Source: Butyrivibrio sp. (GTDB lineage Bacteria > Bacillota > Clostridia > Lachnospirales > Lachnospiraceae). Taken from it: DNA of 64,000 nucleotides. The translations under genes and the position numbers were made by a program. Each line of letters opens with the position of its first letter. Position 1 is the stretch's first letter. The stretch spans positions 62,001 through 126,000 of the forward strand of contig SVFV01000005.1 of assembly GCA_015056655.1 (NCBI GenBank). Reading direction: 5' to 3'. Positions 37,865 to 47,726 of this stretch are shown here, piece after piece. The notes below the pieces were generated by a model. The model worked only from the letters and a program-made list of their open reading frames with translations, was not told the DNA's origin and did no database searches.

Positions 37865-38986
37865 ATGAAATCCTATAAAATCATTATTATCTCAATACTC
37901 ATTCTGATGATAGCTATTTTTGTAATACGCTTTTGTATCAGTCCCCAAAATGGGAAAAAACTTACTTATGACAAGCCGACTCATATTGTGTCCGTTGAAG
38001 ACACCCGCCTATTTTACAACTGTATGAATGAAAATGACAAGGCATTATATGAAATCTTTCTTGATTTGGTAAACAACAAGGATACAGCTGACTATACCTC
38101 CACAGTCTACATGAAAACAGAGACTTTTCAGGAATTGTCATTTGACCATATCTGGAATGTTTATTACGGAATGGTATTTGATCATCCCGAATTCTTTTTC
38201 CTTCTTACAGGAGGCGAATCCAGAATAGAAGGCTACAACTCAGAAATAAAGGACACTACTGTCCTGACCTTCTACCTGACAGAGGCTCCGGAAGGAGAAA
38301 ATCAGGATATAGAAACCTTTGAAAAAGCAGCTGATGATTTTCTCTTAGATATTGATCTTTCTGCAGAAAAAGCAGAGATTGAACTTCAGATACATGATAA
38401 GCTTCTTGAGGAAATTACCTACGATTATGAGCTCTTTGAAAGCAATTACCAGGACTATTATGACCTTGGGGCAACAGCCTATGGCGCACTGGTATCTCAC
38501 AAGGCCATCTGCTCTGGTTATGCCTCTGCATTTCAATACCTCCTCCAAAGAGCCGGCATTCCCTGCGCCTATGTAACTGGCACGGCATATTATCCGGAAG
38601 AAAATAATAACAGGCCAGATGGTACCAAGGATTCCAATCATGCCTGGAATCTTGTAAAACTAGATGATGCCTACTACGAAGTTGACACTACATGGGATGA
38701 CTTTGAAATGGAGGATACTGACATTGATGAATCCTTTGTAAATGAGATGTATGAAGATACCGACGCCATGTACAATGTAACGCATACCTTTTATAATCTC
38801 ACCACCAGGGAAATCGAATACTACAGACAACAAGAAAACACAACCTTCTACATTGAAGGCTACGAGCCCTACAATCCTTCAGGCGACTGTCATCACTACA
38901 GAGGCTTAAATGAAGAATTGGAAGATGATCCTATTTCCATATACTTAAATAACCTGCTTCCCGAAGCTCTCGGAAAAGCAGGTTAA
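37865..38986 (+). CDS. Transglutaminase-like domain protein, secreted/membrane-anchored
   Basis: AICSGYASAFQYLLQRAGIPCAYVTGTAYYPEE...HAWNLVKLDDAYYEVDTTWDD (Cys-His-Asp triad context). Confidence 0.88.
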   Translation: MKSYKIIIISILILMIAIFVIRFCISPQNGKKLTYDKPTHIVSVEDTRLFYNCMNENDKALYEIFLDLVNNKDTADYTSTVYMKTETFQELSFDHIWNVYYGMVFDHPEFFFLLTGGESRIEGYNSEIKDTTVLTFYLTEAPEGENQDIETFEKAADDFLLDIDLSAEKAEIELQIHDKLLEEITYDYELFESNYQDYYDLGATAYGALVSHKAICSGYASAFQYLLQRAGIPCAYVTGTAYYPEENNNRPDGTKDSNHAWNLVKLDDAYYEVDTTWDDFEMEDTDIDESFVNEMYEDTDAMYNVTHTFYNLTTREIEYYRQQENTTFYIEGYEPYNPSGDCHHYRGLNEELEDDPISIYLNNLLPEALGKAG

Positions 38987-38989
38987 TAA

Positions 38990-39628
38990 TCAATACTGTA
39001 ATTTAAGTTCTACCTTCACAGGGGGCTTCACAAGCTCCTTAAAGGTCTGTCCATCACTCATCTTTCCAACGATACTTCCATAATGTGTCGGAATAGCAAC
39101 TTCAGGTCTTATTGCGTTGATAAGCTCTGCCGCCTTCTTGGCATCCATTGTATAGGTTCCGCCGATGGGAACAAGTGCAATATCGCACTTTACCTTCTGA
39201 TTATCTCTTGTGAGACTTGTATCTCCAGCCACATAAATTCTCTTATGATCTACTCTGAAGATATAGCCAACCCATCCAGCTGACTTAGGATGAAAAGGCT
39301 TTAAATTGTTGTATGCAGGTACTGTCTCAAACTCGAGTCCGTCAACCTCCTTGTAAATACCAGGGCGGACAATTATAAGTCTATCTGCATCATGTACAAG
39401 TACATTTGCGAGCTTTCCGATTTTCTCAGGAACTACAAGAATTGTACTATCCTTTCTAACCTTTTTAATATCGTCATTCGAAAAGTGATCGTAATGATCA
39501 TGAGTGATAAATATGTAATCAGCATCATGAGGTTCTTCCCTCATATCATATGGATCTACGTATATTACTCCATGTCTTGTTGCAATACGAATACTGCTCT
39601 GTGTAAAAACCTGAATATTCTCTGTCAT
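38990..39628 (-). CDS. MBL-fold metal-dependent hydrolase (UPF0173-like)
   Basis: IFITHDHYDHFSNDDIKKV; VAGDTSLTRD; AIPTHYGSIVG. Confidence 0.88.
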   Translation of the reverse strand: MTENIQVFTQSSIRIATRHGVIYVDPYDMREEPHDADYIFITHDHYDHFSNDDIKKVRKDSTILVVPEKIGKLANVLVHDADRLIIVRPGIYKEVDGLEFETVPAYNNLKPFHPKSAGWVGYIFRVDHKRIYVAGDTSLTRDNQKVKCDIALVPIGGTYTMDAKKAAELINAIRPEVAIPTHYGSIVGKMSDGQTFKELVKPPVKVELKLQY

Positions 39629-39705
39629 TGAAAAATAACATCCCCTCGCATTTTGTTTCTTAGTGCTATCAAAGCACTACATATAGTATAGCCTACTACT
39701 CTTTT

Positions 39706-40488
39706 TCAGACAATCTCAAAATGCTTGAGAGCATTATATATGCCATCTTTTTCCATGGCGGTAGTAACATAATCAGCATACTGCCCCATGTCGTGGTAGG
39801 TTTCTCCCATGGCAACACCTACACCTGCTGCCAGAAGCATTTCTTTATCATTTATGCTGTCGCCAAAAGCAAAGGTATTCTCTATCTTTTCTCCAAGAAT
39901 CTCACACACCCTGTCAATTCCAGTCCCCTTATTAAAGCCCTTGGGAACCATCTCAACAACTGTGTCTGAGTGAATCATAAAATCGTAAAGATCAGAAAGC
40001 TCCTCAAAGCATTTATCTCTGTCCTCTATAGGAACATCAGTCTTACAGGAAAGCTTTTGTATCTCCCAGTTACCCCATTCTGCGTCTATTCCGCGAAGGT
40101 GGTCACCCATTTCTTCCATAACCTTCTTTCCATACATATCATCTTCAAAATCAGATGCTTCCATGTAAAGATATTCGGGTCCTTCAAGTATAGGCTTGAA
40201 ATTGTACTTTCTAATTGTTTCCATGGTGCGGATTGCTTCATCTTTAGGAATCAGCCTGTTATAAACAACATCGCCATTATACTCAATCATTGTTCCGCAT
40301 GCTGTAACAATCCCATCAAAGCCAATTCCCAGCAGTTCCTTATTGTAAACAAAAGATCTGGCTCTGCCAGTATTTATAAAACACTTGTGTCCGTTTGATC
40401 TGGCCTTTCTGATTCCTTTAATTGTACTTTCCGGAATCTCATTCTTATAGTTCCACAGTGTTCCGTCTATATCAAAAAATAAAACCAT
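39706..40488 (-). CDS. Cof-type HAD-IIB family hydrolase
   Basis: MVLFFDIDGTLWNYKNEIPESTIKGIRKAR; AFGDSINDKEMLLAAGVGVAMG. Confidence 0.93.
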   Translation of the reverse strand: MVLFFDIDGTLWNYKNEIPESTIKGIRKARSNGHKCFINTGRARSFVYNKELLGIGFDGIVTACGTMIEYNGDVVYNRLIPKDEAIRTMETIRKYNFKPILEGPEYLYMEASDFEDDMYGKKVMEEMGDHLRGIDAEWGNWEIQKLSCKTDVPIEDRDKCFEELSDLYDFMIHSDTVVEMVPKGFNKGTGIDRVCEILGEKIENTFAFGDSINDKEMLLAAGVGVAMGETYHDMGQYADYVTTAMEKDGIYNALKHFEIV

Positions 40489-40533
40489 ACTACCCTCTTA
40501 TTTCCAGGTATTAACGTATATCCCAGATGTTTT

Positions 40534-41817
40534 TTATCTCCAAAGTACCCACAGGAAAACATAAGCACCGATTACAGCTGCAAGTGTAAACGGAATACCT
40601 ATTCTTGCGAAGTCCTTAAAGCTTACTTCATAGCCTTCTTTTCTAAGCATACCAACACCAGCTATATTGCAGCTTGCGCCTACAGGAGTGATGTTTCCAC
40701 CAAGAGTTGCTCCGCAGAGAAGTCCAAAGTACAAAAGACAGGGATTAACTCCAAGGGTTGCAGTAACAGATTTAAGGATAGGAAGCATTGTTGCAACATA
40801 AGGAATGTTATCAATGAATGCTGAAATAAGCACTGATCCCCATACAACAATTGTAAACAAAGCAAACAGGTTCTGTCCGCCAACGGATACTATAAGATTT
40901 GCAAGGTCATTAACAAGGCCTATGCTCTTTACTCCGCCAATAACCATAAAGAGTCCTGTAAGAAGAAGTACTGTATCATAATCAAGATTCTTAACAACTC
41001 TCTTAATTCTATCTGCATCATGGTCCTTAAAGTATTCCCAAGCCATACCAATAAGTGAACAGATAAGGCAGATCATACCGTTTGTGATCTCGGGCTTTTC
41101 AGGAATAAATGAAGCGCCCATAAGAAGAACTACGTGAGCAACCATCATGATTGTAGGTACATAGTCTGTAACCACTGTCTTTTCAGTTGCTTCAACAGGC
41201 TCCTTGTCTTTTCTGAACAGGAACATCATGATCGGAACTGTAAGAATTGCTCCAAGCTCAACAGCAAAGAAAATACCAAGACGGCCATCCATCCAGAAGA
41301 AATCATTGAAGTCCATGTTTGCATATTCTTTTGCAGCAAGCATGATTGATGTTGTATCACCAACAAGTGTTGCAGCACCCTGAAGGTTTGATGAAACTGC
41401 AATTGAGATGATCATCGGAACAGGATTGATCTTTAGCTTTTTACAAATAGCAAGTCCAACAGGTGCAACCATAAGAAGAGTTGCCACGTTATCAATAAAT
41501 GCTGAAATAAGTCCTGAGAACAGTGACATAAAGATTGTTACCCACATAACATTAGGTGCCAGATCCATAAGCTTTTCTGCTATAAGATTAGGCATCTTGG
41601 ATTCTATGAAGTAATCAACCAGAAGAAGTGTACCAAAAATCATAAGAAGTACATTCCAATCAACAGCTGTCGGCACCTGTGAAATAGGAAGAATTCCTGT
41701 CACAACATAAATTGCTGCCACAACAAGAGCTGTTATTGCTCTCTTTTTAGGGAATGCAATAAGGCACACATACATGCCCACAAATAAGATTATTGCGAGT
41801 GTTTTCAATGATAACAT
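40534..41817 (-). CDS. ArsB/NhaD-type (SLC13-like) permease
   Basis: SAFIDNVATLLMVAPVGLAICKKL and ISAFIDNIPYVATMLPI repeats; GATLGGNITPVGASCNIAGVGM. Confidence 0.88.
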   Translation of the reverse strand: MLSLKTLAIILFVGMYVCLIAFPKKRAITALVVAAIYVVTGILPISQVPTAVDWNVLLMIFGTLLLVDYFIESKMPNLIAEKLMDLAPNVMWVTIFMSLFSGLISAFIDNVATLLMVAPVGLAICKKLKINPVPMIISIAVSSNLQGAATLVGDTTSIMLAAKEYANMDFNDFFWMDGRLGIFFAVELGAILTVPIMMFLFRKDKEPVEATEKTVVTDYVPTIMMVAHVVLLMGASFIPEKPEITNGMICLICSLIGMAWEYFKDHDADRIKRVVKNLDYDTVLLLTGLFMVIGGVKSIGLVNDLANLIVSVGGQNLFALFTIVVWGSVLISAFIDNIPYVATMLPILKSVTATLGVNPCLLYFGLLCGATLGGNITPVGASCNIAGVGMLRKEGYEVSFKDFARIGIPFTLAAVIGAYVFLWVLWR

Positions 41818-41949
41818 TGTTTTCTCCTTAATAAGTGAAATTGAGAATTTGCTACAGTTTCTGCAGCTTTTTAAAAATATCAAAAATGCCGTTTTTTTTC
41901 AATATTCAATATATGAAAAATACCACATCTATTTTACTGTTATGGCAAT

Positions 41950-43608
41950 TTAATCCTCAGCATTTTCGTAGACAAAGCCCTTCTCGATGCTCAGTTTCTT
42001 GTATTCAAGAATCTGGATTATGAGACGCACTATACCTGTAAGGACAAGATAACTTCCCACAGTAATAGATTTCCCCATAGTTACAGCCGCAGGCGTAACA
42101 AAAGAAACAACACCGATATTCAAGGTTATTATAGCAAGAACGATCATCCAGAATCTTGCTATCCTGTTCATGGTTTTCCTGTTCTTTACAATGAACTTCA
42201 CAGTAGTACCAGCCAGAACAACAAACACTATTGACACTAGTATATTGGTCCACTTTGGTATCTGCTCTATATTTGCGAGAATAAATACCATCACGCACAT
42301 GATTACCATCCAGAACATCATTCTTCCACGTTTTATGGCTATATTCTCATCTCTTGTCCCGGATTTTAAAAGAAAGCTTCCACTCCAGATAACTCCAGCA
42401 AAAGCTACTGTACCTCCAAGCATTGCATATGCCCTGTCAGGAATTGCAAAGAATACAAGGCCTAACAAAATCAAACTAAGACTAACAAGTCCCTGCTGAC
42501 TTTTTATAGTATCTATAAAATTAATCTTCGAAAACTTATGCCAGGCTGTGCTCATAAATTTGCCAAAAACAATCTTGGTCTTACTCTCAGAATTGGCAGC
42601 TGATAAAAGGATTGTTCCAAAGCCATGCATTCCGCCATCCTGAATATCCTGGACCTTTTCAGCTCCGCCAGCCTTTAAGGAGTCAAACAAATCCTTTGTA
42701 AATATTTCACGCTGCTCCATAGTATTCGACTCTATCCAGTCATCAATAATACTGTTATAAATAACACTATTTTCATTCAGATGCTTTCGTCTCACAAAGC
42801 GATTACCCTCAACTCTCCAGGTCATTCCGCCATGCTGAGCAATTCCGCTGGCCTCTGAATCCACTATCTCATGTCTTACATTAGGCTCAAACAGCATTCC
42901 CACCACACAGAAAGTAGGCACTATATGGGTTAATCTGCCTTTTACAGCTTCAAACTTGTACTCATCCAAAAGCTCAGAGCATATTCCAGGACCGTCATTA
43001 CTGTATATCTGTTTTATTCTAAGCATCAGTGTCTCAGGGGCATTCATTGAGGCATATAACGCCAGGTTTCCACCCTTTGAATGACCTCCCACAAGGAAAC
43101 TACCTGAATATTTCTGCATAACCTTCTGAAGGTACAGGGCAGCCTCCTTCTGCGCAGGAATCTCCTCAAAGCTGATCATGAAATCCATACGCCAGTCATC
43201 AATGTCATAGCCTGTTCCTCTGTAGGATACAAATTTTATGCCGTTTGGAAGATGAATAGTCATAGCTGTTATCAGCATATTCTGGGTCAAATCATTAAGG
43301 TCAAGAAAATCTGAGAGTTTTACATCTGCAAATCTTTTGCCTTTTGCCATGTAATATAAAACCCAGTCATATTCATATTTCCCCATCATTTTGGGATCAT
43401 TGTCTTCAAAGAATTTTTTGGCGGCTTCCCTGACTGTTATTTTCCTATCGCTATCAGTGCCTGGGACGATTCCCTTAAGGTCAGAATAGACCACCAAAGA
43501 TAATATGAGATTATCTACTTCATTAAATGGAGATTCTGCAAAGCTTAAATCTCCCCTCCACTTCAAATAATTAATCACATTAGCCATATCATATCCCCCA
43601 TTACTCAA
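41950..43608 (-). CDS. Mbeg1-like (DUF2974) alpha/beta-hydrolase fused to a multi-TM C-terminal domain
   Basis: FVSYRGTGYDIDDWRMDFMISFEEIPAQKEAALYL; FLVGGHSKGGNLALYASMNA; ~6 TM helices at C-terminus. Confidence 0.8.
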   Translation of the reverse strand: MSNGGYDMANVINYLKWRGDLSFAESPFNEVDNLILSLVVYSDLKGIVPGTDSDRKITVREAAKKFFEDNDPKMMGKYEYDWVLYYMAKGKRFADVKLSDFLDLNDLTQNMLITAMTIHLPNGIKFVSYRGTGYDIDDWRMDFMISFEEIPAQKEAALYLQKVMQKYSGSFLVGGHSKGGNLALYASMNAPETLMLRIKQIYSNDGPGICSELLDEYKFEAVKGRLTHIVPTFCVVGMLFEPNVRHEIVDSEASGIAQHGGMTWRVEGNRFVRRKHLNENSVIYNSIIDDWIESNTMEQREIFTKDLFDSLKAGGAEKVQDIQDGGMHGFGTILLSAANSESKTKIVFGKFMSTAWHKFSKINFIDTIKSQQGLVSLSLILLGLVFFAIPDRAYAMLGGTVAFAGVIWSGSFLLKSGTRDENIAIKRGRMMFWMVIMCVMVFILANIEQIPKWTNILVSIVFVVLAGTTVKFIVKNRKTMNRIARFWMIVLAIITLNIGVVSFVTPAAVTMGKSITVGSYLVLTGIVRLIIQILEYKKLSIEKGFVYENAED

Positions 43609-43712
43609 TATTCTACCATAGAATTAATAGGACGCTTGGAAAATGTATTTATGAATTTAGTTATCAATGCTAGAATAGTGGTTAGATGAGCATATAAAGG
43701 ATAGGTGGGGTT

Positions 43713-44027
43713 ATGGAAGATTTAATTTCGTTAGTTATATGGATAGGTATTTTAGTCGTAATTGGTGGAAGGTTTAGGAAAAAGATTACAGGATCTTCTG
43801 CTATGGAGAGTTCTCGGAGGGAGGCTTCTTCTATGCCTCATAAGCATAGAGAATCCGGTGTATATGATACCTTCAACAGAAAGTCCTGGCGAAATGATTC
43901 TGGTTCAATGCCTCACAAGCATGAAAAAAGTCACTACACTGCCATGATGGACGTATCAAAGCTTCCGCCTGGATATATTCTTCTTAACGGTGAGCCAGTA
44001 AGGGTTGCTGATCTGGAAGGAAAGTAA
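43713..44027 (+). CDS. Small membrane-anchored protein of unknown function with two MPHKH motifs
   Basis: 104 aa, RBS upstream, N-terminal TM, SSMPHKHRES and GSMPHKHEKS repeats. Confidence 0.7.
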   Translation: MEDLISLVIWIGILVVIGGRFRKKITGSSAMESSRREASSMPHKHRESGVYDTFNRKSWRNDSGSMPHKHEKSHYTAMMDVSKLPPGYILLNGEPVRVADLEGK

Positions 44028-44037
44028 TAAAAATATA

Positions 44038-44072
44038 GGCTGATGAGCAATTGTCTCATCAGTCTTTTTTTG
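44038..44072 (+). terminator. Rho-independent terminator after the 43713 gene
   Basis: GGCTGATGAG/CTCATCAGTC hairpin followed by T7. Confidence 0.85.
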
Positions 44073-44107
44073 CTTTACATAGAATCGTCTTATCAGAATT
44101 TTAATTT

Positions 44108-44136
44108 AGGGAAATTCTAGGGAAAAGTCAGGGAAA
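44108..44136 (+). repeat. Three AGGGAAA direct repeats with exact 11-bp period
   Basis: AGGGAAA at 44108, 44119 and 44130. Confidence 0.85.
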
Positions 44137-44219
44137 GTGTGCGGCAAATCCGTGTGAAACCTCGTGATAAATAATTCACAATTCATGCCATGCAAGGATA
44201 CGCAAAATAAGGTATAGTC

Positions 44220-44410
44220 TTATTTGTCAGGAGGAAGACACCTCCGTAAGTGTTTAGCTCCTGATATCCTGCATATATGAAACATAGAGGGAACTATGTA
44301 TTCAGGGGAGATTATACATAGAGGGAACCGTGTATGGAGGAAGTCGTTTGGGGAGATTGTTCTATATATAGAACGCAAAAAGAGTTAAGGATTATTCCTT
44401 AACTCTTTTT
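44220..44410 (+). ncRNA. Candidate small RNA with tandem GGA-loop hairpins (CsrA-sponge-like architecture)
   Basis: TATAGT -10-like box at 44213; tandem ACATAG-AGGGAA-CTATGT / ACATAG-AGGGAA-CCGTGT hairpins, 8 GGA motifs, GTTCTATATATAGAAC palindrome, strong terminator; no ORF. Confidence 0.55.
44377..44410. terminator. Strong terminator ending the small-RNA candidate (symmetric)
   Basis: AAAAAGAGTTAAGGA-ttat-TCCTTAACTCTTTTT. Confidence 0.9.
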
Positions 44411-44476
44411 GATTGCATATAAAGTAGAGTTAACCTGGTGGATCTACCCCCGTCCCTCAGGCCCATTCCACAAAAA

Positions 44477-44500
44477 AGAGAGAGCACATTGCTCTCTCAA
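44477..44500 (-). terminator. Terminator after the 44501 gene
   Basis: GAGAGAGCA/TGCTCTCTC hairpin with T-run on minus strand. Confidence 0.8.
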
Positions 44501-45139
44501 TCAAACTGCTTCAAAACCCTTGAGCCTTAAATCGTCTCTACCCTCTTCGAGCTGGATTCGGCCAATATCTTCCTTCCTGGTATCCCAGAACGAAAGGCAT
44601 CTTGACCAGAAGTAAATACCGAAAAGCATAGTAGCTTCCTCTTTACGATAGGAATACTGATTCGGTGAAATATTAAGATCGATATAAATATCAGTCTCTA
44701 CCGGATAAGCCTCTGTAAAATAAAGCCTCTTCAAAATCTTATAATACAAAGTTCCTTCTGCAGAACCTGTTGAACTCTTTTTCTTTTCCTCAGCACTAAA
44801 AGACTTAATCTGTTCGAGCGTATCATAAAGAATATCTGCAGTCTTCTCATCATTTAAGATCTGCATAACCATTTTGTTGACAGTGATCTCACTGATTTCT
44901 TCTTTACTGATAAATGATCTGTACAGATACGGTATCATATCCTTCATAGGAACCTTTCCAGCAAGTGAAAAGTCGAAGAAATCCGGCCCAAAAATGCACT
45001 CTCTGTGACATTCCAGAATCTTCTTTATATTCCTATATGTTTTGTCATCGTAATTAACATCAAATACAGAACCTGCTCGCTGTATGTGTCTTCTAGCCTT
45101 AGTGTTTTTCTCTGTCATATTTCCTCCCTCAGAACACAT
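44501..45139 (-). CDS. Hypothetical protein (212 aa)
   Basis: Continuous ORF; start likely at MTEKNTKARRHIQ after GGAGGAAATATG; family not recognised. Confidence 0.7.
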   Translation of the reverse strand: MCSEGGNMTEKNTKARRHIQRAGSVFDVNYDDKTYRNIKKILECHRECIFGPDFFDFSLAGKVPMKDMIPYLYRSFISKEEISEITVNKMVMQILNDEKTADILYDTLEQIKSFSAEEKKKSSTGSAEGTLYYKILKRLYFTEAYPVETDIYIDLNISPNQYSYRKEEATMLFGIYFWSRCLSFWDTRKEDIGRIQLEEGRDDLRLKGFEAV

Positions 45140-45477
45140 AGGTTTTACAAGCCAAGTTCCCCCTCTTATATAATTCCCTCTAGAATACTTTATAAAAAAT
45201 TTATGAACAAATTATGACATTTTTATAAATAACTTAATATTTTCGTAATTTTGTAAATAAAAAAGCAATAATTTACGATAAAACGATATTTTATGCAATT
45301 TTCATGCTTTTTCGTGTATAATATCTCATTTTATTGATTAAAAATGAAATAATTTATCAAATCACGATTTGATTTCCTTCGTTTTTGCCTTAAATTGTTA
45401 CAAATTCGTTAAAAATGCATGACGCAACATACCTATTTTACCAAATCATCAGCAAATGCTCAATAAAAAGCTAAAAA

Positions 45478-45515
45478 AATGGACTTTACTATACCCCAGG
45501 CATAATAAAGTCCAT
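45478..45515 (-). terminator. Terminator after ABC permease gene
   Basis: ATGGACTTTA.../...TAAAGTCCAT hairpin followed by T7 on minus strand. Confidence 0.85.
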
Positions 45516-45521
45516 GGATTA

Positions 45522-47726
45522 TTACTTGTTTGATACCAGACTCACCCAGCCTGCTTCAGGGTTTACCTCATAGAAAGCTTCATTTTCGATACTCTCTTTA
45601 TAAGCCTCATGCATCACATCCCTAAGACTCTGAGGAAGTTCTTCTACATCAGAGACATTTATATAGATAGGATCATAGCCGGTTTTCCCTGGTCCATGTG
45701 CATAGAAATATCCACCGTATGAATCCTTTTTGTTTAAATAAAATGTATTATACAAATTACTGGGTTCTGAATTCTCAAGGACTGTCTTTATCTCATCTTT
45801 GTCAGCAGTCTCCCAACTAAAGTCCTCCTCACCATAGAACCATACTTCCAGAGTACCAATGGTATCTCCACCATTACTCCATACAGATGAAACTCCATTT
45901 GTCTCAAGGAACTGATTTAAATTTTTGTAGGAAGGATAGACAAATAGATTTGCAAAGTCCTCTCCCCGCTTATTGTTGATGTCATCGTGTAAAAAGAGTT
46001 CCATTGTAGGCATCTGTCCTCTGATTTCATCAGCAGTCTGGGCCAGAATATCCTTTTTATAAGCTTCAAGGAATTCTTTTCTCTGCTCTTCAGAAAGCTG
46101 ATAAGTATGCTCACCATCCAGATCTGTACACTTTACAGAAGTAAAATCATTAGCTGATGCGTTCAAAAGACCATAGGTTCCATACTTGAATTCCTCGCTG
46201 TTATAAATAGCATCATAATCAGCAGCAATTTCCTCGTCTGCAACATTCATGAAAAATCTTCTGTAAATGGATTTTCCACTCTTCAAATCCCATCTGACTT
46301 CAAATGTATATCTTTTCTGCTCTTCTTCAGCTTCATCATCAATAAGTTCATAGTAATCCTTATCCCTGAGAATGCTCTTAAGTCTGTTTTCTTTAGCCCA
46401 CTTTGCACCATCGATAGTAATGGGTTCAACCTTTGACATATCAGTCATCTTCATATTTTTAAACTGATATGAATCAGCAAATACCTGAGTAGGATATACA
46501 TCAAAGGTCATCTGTTCCTTGTCCGTTACCCAAAGATGTCCAACGCCATAAGTACTTGAAACACCTACGCTTGCAACCCTGTCAGTCCTGGGGAGCCAGC
46601 TGTCATACTTGAAAGGATCAAATATAAAGATTGATACGATAATCGCTACAATTCCAGTGGAAATAAGAAGTGTATCAATGTTTGATAAGCAAGCCTTAAA
46701 ATCAAATTCAAATATTGTCTCAATCACAGCGTGTGTGATGATAAGTCCGCAGACAAGTCCGAATATAAAGCCAACAAACTTATTTGAAAGCTCCCAGAAC
46801 ATAAGGCCTGAATAAAGTGAAATCACAACTGATATGATACACTTTATAAACGGCTTTGTTTTTCTAAATGAGATGGCTTTTCCTGCTGCCTCTGAAGGTC
46901 TTTTCTTTATCAGAAATCTCGTTGCAAAGTACAATACAACTGTCAAAACAAGAGCTACCAACACAGGTACAAGCTGTATGATTTCAAACCCTGAAAATCT
47001 AAGCTCATTCATGGCATTAACAACCCTGACGATAATAAGGATTGGTGAAAGATATCCATCTACACCTATATCATGCTCAAAGCTTGAATAGCTAAAGAAG
47101 AACTCCTCCATATAAGTGTGAAAAGCAAAGTAGATTGCAGGTCCTACAGTTGCAAAGGTTCCTGCAGCAAGTGCAGCAATAACAACATGTCCTGTCAGCA
47201 CAGCCGCCAGTGTACATGTGAAGTAGCACATGCAATAGCAGATAAGAGTTGAAATTCCGCTAAGCAGTATTGCAGGTATTGTTGAAACCGGAACAAAGCC
47301 CTTTGTAACTCCAAGCATTATTACAAAGAAGTGGCATATCACATAAGGAATTACAAAAATGATTATTCCGTTTAGTGAAGCTACGTCAAAAAGCTTTTCT
47401 CTTTTTACAGGAAGTGATCCATAAAGATCTGTTGACCTTGAATCAAACAAATATGACATTCCCTGTATAGCATTTATAAATGAAAGTCCGATCACTATTA
47501 AAAGTACCGTGATGCCAGCTCCGCTAGCCGCGTTCTTATAAAAAGCGTCTATTACATCGGCTATTGTTGTGCGCTGCAATGCCAGTCTGCTCTCGTAGGA
47601 GCTGCATATAAGCATTGCAAATACTATCTGTGCAAAGAAGTTCCCTGCGATTGTGAGGGCAATCGGCCAAAGCCTTCTTTTTCTATTTTCAGAACATAAA
47701 TCAACAAATAATCTTTTTGATGTCAT
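45522..47726 (-). CDS. ABC transporter permease (ABC-2-like, ~734 aa)
   Basis: Multiple N-terminal TM helices, large soluble C-terminal domain; coupled to ATPase gene. Confidence 0.82.
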   Translation of the reverse strand: MTSKRLFVDLCSENRKRRLWPIALTIAGNFFAQIVFAMLICSSYESRLALQRTTIADVIDAFYKNAASGAGITVLLIVIGLSFINAIQGMSYLFDSRSTDLYGSLPVKREKLFDVASLNGIIIFVIPYVICHFFVIMLGVTKGFVPVSTIPAILLSGISTLICYCMCYFTCTLAAVLTGHVVIAALAAGTFATVGPAIYFAFHTYMEEFFFSYSSFEHDIGVDGYLSPILIIVRVVNAMNELRFSGFEIIQLVPVLVALVLTVVLYFATRFLIKKRPSEAAGKAISFRKTKPFIKCIISVVISLYSGLMFWELSNKFVGFIFGLVCGLIITHAVIETIFEFDFKACLSNIDTLLISTGIVAIIVSIFIFDPFKYDSWLPRTDRVASVGVSSTYGVGHLWVTDKEQMTFDVYPTQVFADSYQFKNMKMTDMSKVEPITIDGAKWAKENRLKSILRDKDYYELIDDEAEEEQKRYTFEVRWDLKSGKSIYRRFFMNVADEEIAADYDAIYNSEEFKYGTYGLLNASANDFTSVKCTDLDGEHTYQLSEEQRKEFLEAYKKDILAQTADEIRGQMPTMELFLHDDINNKRGEDFANLFVYPSYKNLNQFLETNGVSSVWSNGGDTIGTLEVWFYGEEDFSWETADKDEIKTVLENSEPSNLYNTFYLNKKDSYGGYFYAHGPGKTGYDPIYINVSDVEELPQSLRDVMHEAYKESIENEAFYEVNPEAGWVSLVSNK

